Origin: Paramicrobacterium sp051513965
GTDB lineage: Bacteria > Actinomycetota > Actinomycetes > Actinomycetales > Microbacteriaceae
DNA length: 64,000 nt
Direction of reading: 5' to 3'
NCBI RefSeq assembly: GCF_051513965.1
Contig: NZ_CP195847.1
Location: 1,364,001 to 1,428,000 of the forward strand
Positions within the stretch are counted from its first letter, which is position 1. Each line of letters begins with the position of its first letter. The notes under the pieces were generated by a model. That model was not told where the DNA came from and searched no databases. It saw nothing but the letters and a program-made list of their open reading frames with translations. Positions 38,187 to 47,589 of this stretch are shown piece by piece. Made by a program: the position numbers and the translations under genes.

Positions 38187-39577
38187 CCTCTGTCCGGATT
38201 CGCCTTGCACCACGCTCGCAGCTTCTCGACCGCCTTCTCGTGTTCTGCGTTCGTCGTCGAGAAGATGGTCTCTCCTGTGTCGAGATTCACGGTCACGAAG
38301 TAGATCCAGTCTCCGTCAGCGGGGTTGATCGCTGCGTCGATGGCGAGAGAACCGGGGCTTGAGATCGGCCCGATCGGCAGACCCTTGTGCTTATACGTGT
38401 TCCACGGATTGTCTGAATCGAGTGCTTCCTGGCTCGACCACACGCTGTCGTTTTCCGCATCGACGCCGTATTGGGCGGTGGAGTCCATCTGCAGCTTCAT
38501 GTCGGCCTCGAGACGGTTCTGGATGACGCGAGAGACCTTGTAGAAGTCATCCTTCTGGCGCGCCTCGCGCTGAATCACGGATGCTGTCGTGAGCACGCGC
38601 TCCCGATCAGCCTCGGCCACTCCCGCCTCATCGAGGGCCTGGAAGGTGCGGTCGACGAGGATCTTGATGACGTCGTGAGCGCTGAGATCAGGCTCGAACG
38701 TGTAGGTCGCTGGGAAGAGCCAACCCTCGATGGACGGAGCAGATTCAGGGATGCCGAAGTCAGTGGGCTTCTCGGCAGCGGCGCGTAAATCGTCGAGAGA
38801 GATCTCTGTGGCATCGCTCAGTCGCTGCAGGATGCTCTCGCCGGTGAGCCCTTCGGGAATGACAGCAGTACGCTCCACCTTATTGTCGGGGTCGAGAAGC
38901 GCGTTCAGCGCCGACTGCGCGCTCATCTTCTTCTTGAGTGAGTACGTCCCCGGCTGGAAAGTCGGCTCAGGCTCCTGGGTCAGGAGCAGCTTGTAGAAGG
39001 CCTCTGACGTCTTCGTGACGCCAGATTCCTTCAACGTGGCCGCGATGTCGGACCCTGAGTCTCCTTCTGCGATGACGACGAGTACCTCGCCGGACCCGCT
39101 TCCCTCGTAGTCGATGGGCTCCTGCCAGCCCATGACTGAGCGAATCTGAGGTTCGAAGGTCTGCCACACATAGAACCCGCTCGCGATGATCGCGCCGATG
39201 ACGATGAGCGGAAGCAGCGTCCAGAGCACGATGCTCTTGACGTTGCGGCGAGGTTTGTCCTCTGGGCTCAGGCGCCGACGACGAGCCGAACGGTCCTCCC
39301 CCGCCGCTTCGATGAGAAGAGCATCGAGGCTGGACGTGACGGGATTGCGCTCGGAGGAGGAGCTCGCCGAGGTGTCGCGCTCTGCTCGATGACGAACCGC
39401 ATCACCAGTTGCGGACGCGGCGGTGTCAGCATCGACTGCCGAGCTTTCACTGGACTGAGCGCGCTCGCGTTCGCGTCGCTCTCGACGCGAGAGTGGGCGG
39501 TCGCCACCTTCAGAGTCGTTGGACAGATGGTCGAGAGGATCGGGGCTTGAGTCAGGGCCAGTGGGGTCGGAAGGCAT
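38180..39577 (-). CDS. mltG: Endolytic peptidoglycan transglycosylase MltG
   Basis: Cleaves nascent glycan strands and is thought to end their elongation. It has 465 residues. The first 110 are polar, Ser/Asp/Arg-rich and probably disordered in the cytoplasm. One transmembrane helix follows (about 115-138), then a LysM-like region and the YceG catalytic domain with ASVIQREARQKDDFYKVSRVIQNRL, containing the catalytic Glu. NTYKHKGLPIGPISSPG is the second signature. ATG at 39575-39577, six bases after ruvX, the standard actinobacterial alaS-ruvX-mltG-aroE order. Confidence 0.95.
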   Translation of the reverse strand: MPSDPTGPDSSPDPLDHLSNDSEGGDRPLSRRERRERERAQSSESSAVDADTAASATGDAVRHRAERDTSASSSSERNPVTSSLDALLIEAAGEDRSARRRRLSPEDKPRRNVKSIVLWTLLPLIVIGAIIASGFYVWQTFEPQIRSVMGWQEPIDYEGSGSGEVLVVIAEGDSGSDIAATLKESGVTKTSEAFYKLLLTQEPEPTFQPGTYSLKKKMSAQSALNALLDPDNKVERTAVIPEGLTGESILQRLSDATEISLDDLRAAAEKPTDFGIPESAPSIEGWLFPATYTFEPDLSAHDVIKILVDRTFQALDEAGVAEADRERVLTTASVIQREARQKDDFYKVSRVIQNRLEADMKLQMDSTAQYGVDAENDSVWSSQEALDSDNPWNTYKHKGLPIGPISSPGSLAIDAAINPADGDWIYFVTVNLDTGETIFSTTNAEHEKAVEKLRAWCKANPDRGC

Positions 39578-39583
39578 TTGTGC

Positions 39584-40063
39584 TCACAATTCAGGGGGCG
39601 ACTCCACCAGGGTTCCGGGTGGAGTCAGGGTTGTCTTCTCGGCATCCATAGCATGCTGGAGAATGATTACTGCGGCAACTTGGTCAACGATCTTACGTGA
39701 ACCTTTGTGGGTGCGTCCGGAACTGTGAAGCGCCGAGTGAGCCGAGACGGTCGACAGCCTCTCGTCGACGAGACGCACGGGAGTGTCGATTCGATCAGCG
39801 AGTCGGGTTGCGAAGTCCACGGCATCGTCTGTCGATGGAGTGTGCGCTCCCGATAAGGACAGCGGCAGGCCGACAATGACCTCAAATGCGTCCGCCTCGT
39901 CGATGATGGCGCGCAAGCGTGCGAGGTCGGCATCGCCCGAGTGATCACGAGCCACTGTCTCGACAGGGGTCGCGAGCATGCCGTGGAGGTCCGACCTCGA
40001 GACGCCAATGCGGGCCTTGCCGACATCAATTCCAATGCGCACACCGGTGCGGAATCCGGTCAC
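39584..40063 (-). CDS. ruvX: Holliday junction resolvase-like protein RuvX (YqgF)
   Basis: RNase H-fold nuclease of the YqgF family, implicated in pre-16S rRNA processing or junction resolution. It has 159 residues. Motifs: RIGIDVGKARIGVSRSD (first catalytic Asp), VIVGLPLSLSGAHTPS, VRLVDERLSTVSA and the C-terminal SRKIVDQVAAVIILQ with an Asp. GTG at 40061-40063, three bases after alaS. Confidence 0.94.
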   Translation of the reverse strand: MTGFRTGVRIGIDVGKARIGVSRSDLHGMLATPVETVARDHSGDADLARLRAIIDEADAFEVIVGLPLSLSGAHTPSTDDAVDFATRLADRIDTPVRLVDERLSTVSAHSALHSSGRTHKGSRKIVDQVAAVIILQHAMDAEKTTLTPPGTLVESPPEL

Positions 40064-40066
40064 AGG

Positions 40067-42724
40067 TCAGCCTTTAAGGCCGTCGATTACGGCACTGAGA
40101 GCGGAGGGGATGGCTGAGACTTCCTGACCGCCACCCTGAGCGAGATCGTCCTTGCCGCCTCCGCCGCCGCCGAGGACGGATGCCGCGGTGCGCACAAGCT
40201 GCCCCGCACGTGCACCGGCGTCACGAGCCGCTGCGTTCGTCGCCACAATGATGACGGGGCGCCCAGAGACAGCCCCCGCGAGTGCGACGACCGCCGGTTC
40301 CGACCCGAGACGATCGCGAACGGACATCACAAGGCTTCGGAGGTCGTCTGCGGAGGCGGCCTCTCCCAGGGACTCGGCGACAACGCGATAGCCGCCGACG
40401 CGGTTAGCCTTGTCCACCAGGGATGGAACTCGCTCTGCAAGAGCACGCGCCTCGTACTCCTTGATCTTCTTTTCGGCCTGCTTGAGGCCGGCGACGAGAT
40501 CCGCGATGCGAGCTGGCAGCTGCTCGCGGGGAGTCTTCAAAGAGCTTGTCAGTTCCCGTACGATGGCACGCTCAGCCGCGAGGTCTTCGAAAGCCTCGAG
40601 GCCGACGAGTGACTCGACACGGCGGTTCGTGGAACCCACTGAGGATTCGTTGACAAGGTTGATCATTCCGATCTCGGAGCTCGTCGCGACGTGTGTCCCG
40701 GCGCAGAGCTCTCTCGACCATGGGCCGCCGATGTCGACGACACGCACGACGTCGCCGTACTTCTCACCGAACAGAGCCATCGCACCAAGTTCTTTCGCCT
40801 CGTCGAGTGGCATCTCTCGGGTGACGACCTCGAGGTTGTCTCGGATCGCGTTGTTCGAGATCTCCTCGATCTCTGTCAGAGTCTCGCGAGAAAGCGACTG
40901 GTTCCACGAGAAATCGAGACGCAGATACCCCGCTTTGTTATAGGAACCGGACTGATGAGCGTTGGGGCCGAGGATCTGCCGGAGCGCGGCATGGATCACG
41001 TGCGTTCCCGAGTGAGCCTGACGGGCGCCGCGGCGGTAGTCGCCATCGACGATCGTCGTTGCCGTGGCATCCACCGAAACCACTCCGCTGGCAACCGAGA
41101 CAGTGTGGCTGATGAGGCCTTTCACGGGGCGCTGCACGTCGAGCACCGTGAGCTCGAAGCCGTCGCCGACGATCTGCCCCTTGTCGGCATCCTGCCCGCC
41201 AGACTCTGCGTAGAGTGCCGTCTCTGCGAGTATGACCTCGGCTTTCTGCCCCTCCGATGCGAACGTGACGGGCGCGCCATCGACGATGATACCGAGAACT
41301 CGTGACTCCGTCGTGAGCTCTGTATACCCGGTGAAGTGCGTCTCTCCGAGGGCGCGGAATGTGCTGTAGACGCTGAGATCCGCGACGTGTGACTTCTTGT
41401 TCTTGGCATCCGCCTTGGCGCGCTGCTTCTGCTCTGCCATGAGAGTGTCGAACGCCGACCGATCGACCCGAAGCCCCGCTTCATCGGCGATCTCCAGCGT
41501 CAGATCGATCGGGAACCCGTACGTGTCGTGAAGGAGGAACGCGGTATCGCCCGCGAGAACATCGTTTCCGGCCTTCTTCGAATTGTCGACGGCGAGGTCG
41601 AGGATCGTCGTGCCAGCGGCGAGCGTGCGGAGGAACGTCTCCTCCTCGCCATACGCGGCCTGGGAGATGCGTGCGAAGTCACGCTCTACCTCTGGATAGG
41701 AGGGGCTCATCGCGTCTCTTGACGCTGTGAAGAGCTCAGGGAATGTGGCTCCGTCGACTCCGAGCAGCCGCATGGCTCGGACGCTGCGGCGGAGGAGGCG
41801 ACGCAGAATGTACCCCCGCCCCTCGTTGGACGGCGTCACCCCATCGCTCATGAGCATGAGTGAGGATCGGACGTGGTCAGCGATGACGCGCATGCGGACG
41901 TCATCTTCGTGGTCCGCGCCATAGCGACGGCCCGATAGCTCGGCGGCGCGATCCAGAACGGGACGAACCTGATCGATTTCGTACATGTTCTCGACGCCCT
42001 GCTTGAGGAAGGCCACACGCTCAAGGCCCATGCCGGTGTCGATGTTCTTCGAGGGCAGTTCGCCGACGATATCGAATTCGGTCTTGCTGCGGACATTCTC
42101 GATCGCGTACTGCATGAACACGAGATTCCAGATCTCGACGTAGCGATCATCGTCCGTGGCTGGACCTCCGTCGATGCCGTAGCTCGGGCCGCGGTCAAAG
42201 AAGATCTCGGAGCATGGCCCTGCCGGTCCTGGATGGCCGGTTGACCAGTAGTTGGTGTCCTTATCGAGTCGCTGGATGCGCTCGTCAGGCAGACCGGCGA
42301 TGGTCTTCCAGAGCGAGATGGCTTCGTCGTCGTCCTTATAGACGGTGACCCAGAGATCCTTGTCGTCGAAGCCGTAACCGCCGTCGGCTTCAGGAGTTGT
42401 CAGAAGCTCCCACGCAAACCCTATGGCCTCCTTCTTGAAATAGTCACCGAACGAGAAATTCCCGTTCATCTGGAAGAAGGTGCCATGGCGTGGTGTCTTC
42501 CCGACCTCTTCGATGTCATTCGTGCGGATGCACTTCTGGACGCTCGTCGCACGCGGATACGGTGCGGGAATCAGGCCTGTCAGATACGGGATGAACGGAA
42601 CCATGCCGGCGATCGTGAACATCACCGTGGGGTCTTCGCTCACAAGAGAGGCGCTGGGGACGACCGTGTGCCCACGCTCCCCGAAGAAATCAAGCCAACG
42701 TTGACGGATATCCGCAGTCTTCAT
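40067..42724 (-). CDS. alaS: Alanyl-tRNA synthetase
   Basis: Charges tRNA-Ala. The ATG at 42722-42724 gives 885 residues and begins TADIRQRWLDFFGERGH, the family N-terminus. Upstream frame extension lacks homology. Catalytic domain: TVMFTIAGMVPFIPYL, HGTFFQMNGNFSFGDYFK. The editing domain has SGTHVIHAALRQ and the zinc-binding CAGTHV. The C-Ala domain ends with the glycine-rich GGGGGGKDDLAQGGG. It lies 34 bases after the small membrane protein gene. Confidence 0.97.
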   Translation of the reverse strand: MKTADIRQRWLDFFGERGHTVVPSASLVSEDPTVMFTIAGMVPFIPYLTGLIPAPYPRATSVQKCIRTNDIEEVGKTPRHGTFFQMNGNFSFGDYFKKEAIGFAWELLTTPEADGGYGFDDKDLWVTVYKDDDEAISLWKTIAGLPDERIQRLDKDTNYWSTGHPGPAGPCSEIFFDRGPSYGIDGGPATDDDRYVEIWNLVFMQYAIENVRSKTEFDIVGELPSKNIDTGMGLERVAFLKQGVENMYEIDQVRPVLDRAAELSGRRYGADHEDDVRMRVIADHVRSSLMLMSDGVTPSNEGRGYILRRLLRRSVRAMRLLGVDGATFPELFTASRDAMSPSYPEVERDFARISQAAYGEEETFLRTLAAGTTILDLAVDNSKKAGNDVLAGDTAFLLHDTYGFPIDLTLEIADEAGLRVDRSAFDTLMAEQKQRAKADAKNKKSHVADLSVYSTFRALGETHFTGYTELTTESRVLGIIVDGAPVTFASEGQKAEVILAETALYAESGGQDADKGQIVGDGFELTVLDVQRPVKGLISHTVSVASGVVSVDATATTIVDGDYRRGARQAHSGTHVIHAALRQILGPNAHQSGSYNKAGYLRLDFSWNQSLSRETLTEIEEISNNAIRDNLEVVTREMPLDEAKELGAMALFGEKYGDVVRVVDIGGPWSRELCAGTHVATSSEIGMINLVNESSVGSTNRRVESLVGLEAFEDLAAERAIVRELTSSLKTPREQLPARIADLVAGLKQAEKKIKEYEARALAERVPSLVDKANRVGGYRVVAESLGEAASADDLRSLVMSVRDRLGSEPAVVALAGAVSGRPVIIVATNAAARDAGARAGQLVRTAASVLGGGGGGKDDLAQGGGQEVSAIPSALSAVIDGLKG

Positions 42725-42758
42725 ATGTCCGTTCGTTCGTATCTGGTGTTGGAAGCGC

Positions 42759-42992
42759 TCAGCGCTTGTTGAGGTCGCCGATCGCCGCTTCCGCGTCTTC
42801 GACGAGAGAGTCGATGGTGCTGCGCAGCTCCTTCTCGCGTTCCCGATAGGACTCTGCGACGGTGTCGGTAAACTCGCGCAGCTTTGCGTCGACGTCAGCA
42901 AAGAACTCGCTTCCTCGCTTGGTTCTGTTCACCTTGTGCGCCACGACGAAACCTGTCGCGATGCCCACGACAAGCAACAGCAGGTTCTTCAT
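42759..42992 (-). CDS. Small membrane-anchored helical protein, unknown function
   Basis: The ATG at 42990-42992 with GAGGAG six bases upstream gives 77 residues; earlier in-frame starts exist but lie on or before that ribosome site. A hydrophobic segment (about residues 2-16) is followed by HKVNRTKRG and a long charged helix of Glu/Arg/Asp heptads, resembling YtxH-like small envelope proteins. It lies between rpsD and alaS. I do not recognise a defined function. Confidence 0.75.
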   Translation of the reverse strand: MKNLLLLVVGIATGFVVAHKVNRTKRGSEFFADVDAKLREFTDTVAESYREREKELRSTIDSLVEDAEAAIGDLNKR

Positions 42993-43068
42993 GTTCATCT
43001 CCTCGGGAAGTGCGTAAGCCATCGACAATCCTACCCGGTGGCTTCGACCGTCCGGAGCGGAAACAGCA

Positions 43069-43096
43069 AGAGGGCCACGGTTTCCCGTGACCCTCT
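43069..43096 (-). terminator. Terminator after rpsD
   Basis: On the minus strand AGAGGGTCACGG pairs with CCGTGGCCCTCT (one G-T wobble) around a GAAA tetraloop. It is followed by TGCTGTTTCC, 16 bases after the rpsD stop. The stem is strong but the U tract is short. Confidence 0.65.
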
Positions 43097-43111
43097 CGAC
43101 TGAAAATGAAA

Positions 43112-43735
43112 TCAGCGACCCGAGTAGTACTCGACGACGAGCTGAACCTCACAAGTGACAGGAATCTCGGCACGCTTCGGGGCGCGAACGAGACGAGCCT
43201 GAAGCTTGTCGAGCTCGACCTCGAGGTAGCCGGGAACCTTCGGGAGGACCTCCGCGTGGCCACCAGCGGCGGCGACCTGGAAGAGATCGCTGGACTCGCT
43301 GCGGGTCTTGACGTGGATGAGCTGCCCCTCCTTGACGCGGAAGGAAGGACGGTCGACGATCTGGCCGTCGACGAGAATGTGGCGGTGCACGACCATCTGG
43401 CGTGCCTGCGCCGTCGTGCGCGCGAATCCAGCGCGCAGAACGAGGGCGTCGAGACGGGTTTCGAGGATCTCGACGAGGTTCTCACCCGTCAGGCCCTTGC
43501 GGCGACGGGCTTCCTCGAAGGCGATCTTGAGCTGCTTCTCGCGGATACCGTACTGGGCGCGGAGACGCTGCTTTTCGCGGAGGCGGACTGCGTAGTCTGA
43601 GTCAGCTTTGCGCTTGGTGCGGCCGTGCTCACCGGGAGCGTAGGGACGCTTCTCCATGTAGCGAGCGGCCTTCGGGGTCAGTGCTACGCCGAGGGCGCGC
43701 GAGAGACGCGTCTTTGAACGGGACGTGTTCGACAC
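43112..43735 (-). CDS. rpsD: 30S ribosomal protein S4
   Basis: Primary 16S rRNA-binding protein, 207 residues. The N-terminal SRSKTRLSRALGVALTPKA and PGEHGRTKRK are family-typical; this version lacks the zinc-binding Cys group. The S4 RNA-binding domain shows LVLRAGFARTTAQARQMVVHRHILVDG. GTG at 43733-43735 with GAAAGGACATC upstream. It is a single-gene unit, away from the alpha operon, as is usual in actinobacteria; a leader of about 150 bases precedes it. Confidence 0.97.
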   Translation of the reverse strand: MSNTSRSKTRLSRALGVALTPKAARYMEKRPYAPGEHGRTKRKADSDYAVRLREKQRLRAQYGIREKQLKIAFEEARRRKGLTGENLVEILETRLDALVLRAGFARTTAQARQMVVHRHILVDGQIVDRPSFRVKEGQLIHVKTRSESSDLFQVAAAGGHAEVLPKVPGYLEVELDKLQARLVRAPKRAEIPVTCEVQLVVEYYSGR

Positions 43736-43895
43736 GATGTCCTTTCGATTGAAATTCTCTAACAGTGCTTTGCATGCGCGCGCGAGCGCACGGCAGGGCA
43801 GAGGGATTGGCCTTGGGGCACTCGGCTACAGAGTGACACCCGACCGAGTGATGAAGACGCAGCCGCACGTGATCATCAGGAACAGGCCATCGGCT

Positions 43896-43904
43896 ATCTT
43901 ATCA
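43896..43904 (-). promoter_or_regulatory. Putative extended -10 for rpsD
   Basis: TGATAAGAT on the minus strand fits an extended -10 (TGN-TANNNT). It would give an rpsD leader of about 150 bases. No convincing -35 hexamer is seen within the end of rarA. Confidence 0.35.
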
Positions 43905-43909
43905 TGCGC

Positions 43910-45244
43910 TCAGTGGTTCTTGTTGCCGCGCACAATGCGGAGAAGCTTCGACAGTCGGGACGAGACATCCCGTTCATTCCCATGCTGCGTGGGCCGATAA
44001 TACCGGACTTCCCGCAGCTCATCCGGAAGATACTGCTGCTCTGCGACTCCGAGCTCCGCATCGTGCGGATACACGTAGCCCGCACCGTGCCCGAGTCGTT
44101 TCGCGCCAGGGTAATGAGAATCACGAAGATGACGCGGAACTCGGCCGATTCTGCCGGACTTGACGTCCGAGATCGCTTGGTTGATTCCCATGTACGCCGC
44201 GTTCGACTTGGCAGCCGTCGCAAGATAGACCACGGCCTCGGCGAGCGGAATGCGCCCCTCGGGCATGCCGATTAGCTGCACCGCCTGAGCCGCCGAGACC
44301 GCGACCTGCAGCGCCTGAGGATCAGCCATGCCGATGTCCTCGGCAGCAGAGATGATGACTCGGCGGGCGATGAACCGAGGGTCCTCCCCCGCCTCGATCA
44401 TGCGTGCGAGATAATGCAGTGCGGCATCTGGATCGGAGCCTCTGATGGATTTGATGAATGCGCTGATGACGTCGTAGTGCTCATCTCCGTTCTTGTCGTA
44501 CCGCAGCAGAGCTCGATCGACGGCAGAGGCGACGATTTCTGCGGTGATGACGGGTGCATCCGATTCTGCCGATGCGGAGACTGCAGCTGCCTCGAGCGCG
44601 GTGAGTGCCCGCCGAGCATCGCCCGATGCGAGGCGGACGATGGCGTCTCGCGCCTCGTCGTCGAGCGCCACCGCGCCCCCGAGGCCTCGCTCATCCGCGA
44701 CGGCGCGATCGAGGAGTACGCGAAGGTCATCATCGGTCAGCTGTTCGAGGGTGAGCAACAGCGAGCGAGAGAGCAGAGGAGAGATCACGGAGAACGACGG
44801 GTTCTCCGTGGTCGCAGCGACGAGGATTACCCACCCGTTCTCTACCCCAGGAAGAAGAGCATCTTGCTGAGCCTTTGTGAAACGGTGGATCTCGTCGAGA
44901 AAGAGCACCGTCGACAGCCCATAGAGATCGCGACTGTTCAGCGCCTCCTCCATGACTCGACGGACATCCTTGACGCCTGCCGTCACGGCTGAGAGCTCGA
45001 CGAAGCGCCGCCCAGATGATTTCGCTATGGCTTGCGCGATCGTAGTCTTCCCAGTGCCAGGAGGGCCCCAGAGGATGACGGAGACAGAGCCCGTCGTACC
45101 TCCTGTGTCGCTGGCCAGTGAAACCAGCGGAGAGCCCGGGGCGAGCAGATGTCTCTGTCCCGCAACCTCGTCGAGACTGCGCGGGCGCATGCGGACGGCG
45201 AGGGGAACGTTCGACTGCTGATAGGGCGCACCGCTCTTGGCCAT
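43910..45244 (-). CDS. rarA: Replication-associated recombination protein RarA (MgsA)
   Basis: AAA+ ATPase of the RarA/MgsA/WRNIP1 family acting at stalled forks. It has 444 residues. Walker A WGPPGTGKTTIAQAIA, Walker B VLFLDEIHRFTKAQQDALLP and sensor 1 VAATTENPSF are intact. An Arg-rich SRSLLLTL follows, and the C-terminal tetramerisation region begins YDKNGDEHYDVISAFIKSIRGSDPDAA. ATG at 45242-45244. It is divergent from the cyclophilin gene across a 154-base spacer. Confidence 0.96.
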   Translation of the reverse strand: MAKSGAPYQQSNVPLAVRMRPRSLDEVAGQRHLLAPGSPLVSLASDTGGTTGSVSVILWGPPGTGKTTIAQAIAKSSGRRFVELSAVTAGVKDVRRVMEEALNSRDLYGLSTVLFLDEIHRFTKAQQDALLPGVENGWVILVAATTENPSFSVISPLLSRSLLLTLEQLTDDDLRVLLDRAVADERGLGGAVALDDEARDAIVRLASGDARRALTALEAAAVSASAESDAPVITAEIVASAVDRALLRYDKNGDEHYDVISAFIKSIRGSDPDAALHYLARMIEAGEDPRFIARRVIISAAEDIGMADPQALQVAVSAAQAVQLIGMPEGRIPLAEAVVYLATAAKSNAAYMGINQAISDVKSGRIGRVPRHLRDSHYPGAKRLGHGAGYVYPHDAELGVAEQQYLPDELREVRYYRPTQHGNERDVSSRLSKLLRIVRGNKNH

Positions 45245-45290
45245 GTCGACAGGTTATCCGCAGACCCTGACAGTGTGCGTCAGCGTGCCT

Positions 45291-45320
45291 TTGCACCCTG
45301 CGCCCGCCTCCCCGTAAAGT
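45291..45320 (+). promoter_or_regulatory. Putative promoter of the cyclophilin gene
   Basis: TTGCAC (45291-45296) and TAAAGT (45315-45320) are separated by 18 bases, 78 bases before the GTG start. It is a good match to a housekeeping sigma promoter in the divergent rarA/cyclophilin spacer. Confidence 0.5.
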
Positions 45321-45398
45321 TCTTGGGGGAATCGTCGCAGATTCAAACGCGACGACGGACCGCGCAATCGGGCGTCGGCCATCACACTGGAGGAATCT

Positions 45399-46172
45399 GT
45401 GGCGTCAAGCAAGAACGACGAGAAGAGAGTGCGTCGCGATCGAGCACGCCTGCGGGCCTACCAGGCGCGGCAGACGGTGCACGAGCACCGGAGAAAGCGG
45501 CGGATTCGGGATAACTGGATCGCCGGGGTTCTCGTCGTACTCGTTGCCGTCGGTGCATCGTTCGCCCAGGTCTTCTATTTCACTGGCGGCCCCGGCAGCC
45601 CTGAAGCAGCGCCGTCGCCCTCCGCAACCGCGCAGAAGTACTCTCTGCCTGATGCGTCGCTGGCCGAAGACCGCGAGTGGACGGGGACACTGACGATCAA
45701 CGGCATCCCCCTCGGCATCAGCCTCGACGGCAAAGCAGCACCTCAGGGAGTCTCGAACTTCGTCTACCTGAGCCAAGAGAACTTCTACGCCGATCTGTCT
45801 TGCCATCGCCTGACAACGTCTGAGGGATTCGGAGTGCTCCAGTGCGGGGACCCCAACGGCGACGGCAGCGGCGGGCCGGGATACTCGTGGGGTCCCATTG
45901 AGAACGCTCCAGACGACGATGTCTACCCCGCCGGAACTATCGCGATGGCCCGGCAGGGCAATAACGGCGAGAGCATGGGCAGCCAGTTCTTCATCGTCTA
46001 CGAGGACACGACGATTCCGTCAGACCAAGCGGGTGGTTACACGGTTCTCGGCACGGTGACCAGCGGACTTGACGACCTCAAGAAGGAGGTCATCTCCAAG
46101 GGAACCGCGGACGGTTCGGCCGATGGTCCTCCCGCGGTCGAGACGATCATCTCCGGCATAACGGTTGAATAG
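45399..46172 (+). CDS. Membrane-anchored peptidyl-prolyl cis-trans isomerase (cyclophilin type)
   Basis: Probably an extracytoplasmic protein-folding enzyme. It has 257 residues. A basic N-terminal tail (KRVRRDRARLRAYQARQ) precedes a transmembrane helix (about 43-65), a Pro/Ser linker and a cyclophilin domain (about 90-255). Catalytic features are present as CHRLTTSEGFGVLQCGDP (the Arg), AMARQGNNGESMGSQFFI and the C-terminal YTVLGTVTSGLDDLKK. GTG at 45399 with TGGAGG seven bases before. It is followed by the DUF349 gene on the same strand. Confidence 0.93.
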   Translation: MASSKNDEKRVRRDRARLRAYQARQTVHEHRRKRRIRDNWIAGVLVVLVAVGASFAQVFYFTGGPGSPEAAPSPSATAQKYSLPDASLAEDREWTGTLTINGIPLGISLDGKAAPQGVSNFVYLSQENFYADLSCHRLTTSEGFGVLQCGDPNGDGSGGPGYSWGPIENAPDDDVYPAGTIAMARQGNNGESMGSQFFIVYEDTTIPSDQAGGYTVLGTVTSGLDDLKKEVISKGTADGSADGPPAVETIISGITVE

Positions 46173-46226
46173 AGACCATCGGCGCTGCTGCGCCCCGCAT
46201 AATAGTCTGGGAGACCAGTCTTTCGA

Positions 46227-46242
46227 GGCCGCCCCGGCGGCC
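46227..46242 (+). repeat. GC palindrome before the DUF349 gene
   Basis: GGCCGCC and GGCGGCC form a perfect palindrome with a 2-base centre, 27 bases before the DUF349 start and 55 bases after the cyclophilin stop. It could be a weak terminator or part of a leader. No U tract follows. Confidence 0.4.
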
Positions 46243-46268
46243 GTATTCACACAACAAGGTAGAGGCAC

Positions 46269-47498
46269 GTGACAGAGACACAAGAGCAGCCGTGGGGTCG
46301 CGCAGACGAGACCGGAACGGTGTTCGTGCGAGAAGGAGAAAGCTGGCGCGAGGTCGGTCAGTTCCCCGACGGGACGCCGGAGGAAGCGCTCGCCTACTTT
46401 GAGCGCAAGTACGTTGACCTCGAGGGGCAGGTGACGCTCCTTGAGCAGCGCGCCAAGAGAGGTGCCCCGGCCGCTGATATCGCGAAGGCCGTTGCGTCGC
46501 TTCAGGAGACTCTGCGCGAGCCGAATGCTGTGGGAGACATCGCTGCTCTCCGCTCACGCGTCGACGCACTCGACACGACCGTGGACGAACTCAGCGAACA
46601 GCAGCAGGAGGAAGCGAAGCAGGCTCTCGATCAGGCGATCGCCCACCGTACGGGCATCGTTGAGTCGATCGAACAGCTTGCTTCGCAGGACCCGGCGCGC
46701 GTTCAGTGGAAGCAGATGACGGCGCAAGTGAACGAACTGTTCGCTCAGTGGCAGGCCCACCAGCAGGAAGGTCCGCGATTGCCGAAGGGGCAGGCGAACG
46801 CGCTCTGGAAGAGGTTCCGCACAGCTCGCACTCACATCGAGCAGGAGCGTCGTGCTTTCTTTGCACAGCTCGACGCTCAACACCGCGAGGCGAAGCAGCG
46901 CAAGCAGGCGCTCATCGAGCAGGCGCAGGAGCTCATTCCGCGCGGGGTCGATGGAATTCCCGGGTACCGTCGTTTGCTTGACGAGTGGAAGCGTGCCGGT
47001 CGCGCCGGTCGCAAACAGGATGATGCGCTGTGGGCCCGCTTCAAAGCCGCAGGTGATGAGATCTACGCTGCAAAGGCTGAACTGGATGCGCGGGACGAGG
47101 CGGAGTATCAGGAGAACCTGACACAGAAGCTTGCTCTCCTTGATGAAGCAGAGCCGATCCTGAATGAGACCGATCTGGATAAGGCGAAGGCCGCTTTGGC
47201 ATCAGTCCAGCGGCGCTGGGACGAGATCGGCCGAGTGCCCCGCGACAAGGTCAAAAGCGTTGAAGAACGCCTGCGCAAGGTCGAGCAGTCCGTGCGCAGA
47301 CGCGACGAGGAAGCGTGGCACAAGAACAACCCGGACAAGATCGCTCGCACTGAAGGACTCGCATCGCAACTCCACGAGTCGATCGCGAAGCTCGAGCGCG
47401 AAGCTGCCGAAGCGCGGGAGAAGGGCGATGAGCGTCGCGCCGCGGAAGCGGAGGAAGCCCTCAAGACTCAGCGAGAGTGGCTGAACGTCGTCGACTAG
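46269..47498 (+). CDS. DUF349 domain-containing coiled-coil protein
   Basis: A 409-residue, highly charged helical protein. Several DUF349-type repeats are visible, each with a conserved Trp and basic/acidic helix (QMTAQVNELFAQWQ, LWKRFRTARTHIEQERRAFF, LLDEWKRAGRAGRKQDDALWARFKAA, VQRRWDEIGRVPRDK). No signal peptide or membrane segment, so it is cytosolic. The family is widespread in actinobacteria next to the cyclophilin gene and relA but has no established function. GTG at 46269-46271. Confidence 0.92.
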   Translation: MTETQEQPWGRADETGTVFVREGESWREVGQFPDGTPEEALAYFERKYVDLEGQVTLLEQRAKRGAPAADIAKAVASLQETLREPNAVGDIAALRSRVDALDTTVDELSEQQQEEAKQALDQAIAHRTGIVESIEQLASQDPARVQWKQMTAQVNELFAQWQAHQQEGPRLPKGQANALWKRFRTARTHIEQERRAFFAQLDAQHREAKQRKQALIEQAQELIPRGVDGIPGYRRLLDEWKRAGRAGRKQDDALWARFKAAGDEIYAAKAELDARDEAEYQENLTQKLALLDEAEPILNETDLDKAKAALASVQRRWDEIGRVPRDKVKSVEERLRKVEQSVRRRDEEAWHKNNPDKIARTEGLASQLHESIAKLEREAAEAREKGDERRAAEAEEALKTQREWLNVVD

Positions 47499-47589
47499 GG
47501 TTTGTCCACATCCTCGGTACCGTGAACGGTACTCCACAGAACCGTCTTCTCGCCGTCTGAGACCCGGTTGAAGTCGGCAATATGGAGGC

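Noticed and set aside
42725..42758. T-box or other leader before alaS
   Set aside because: Only 34 bases separate it from the preceding gene.
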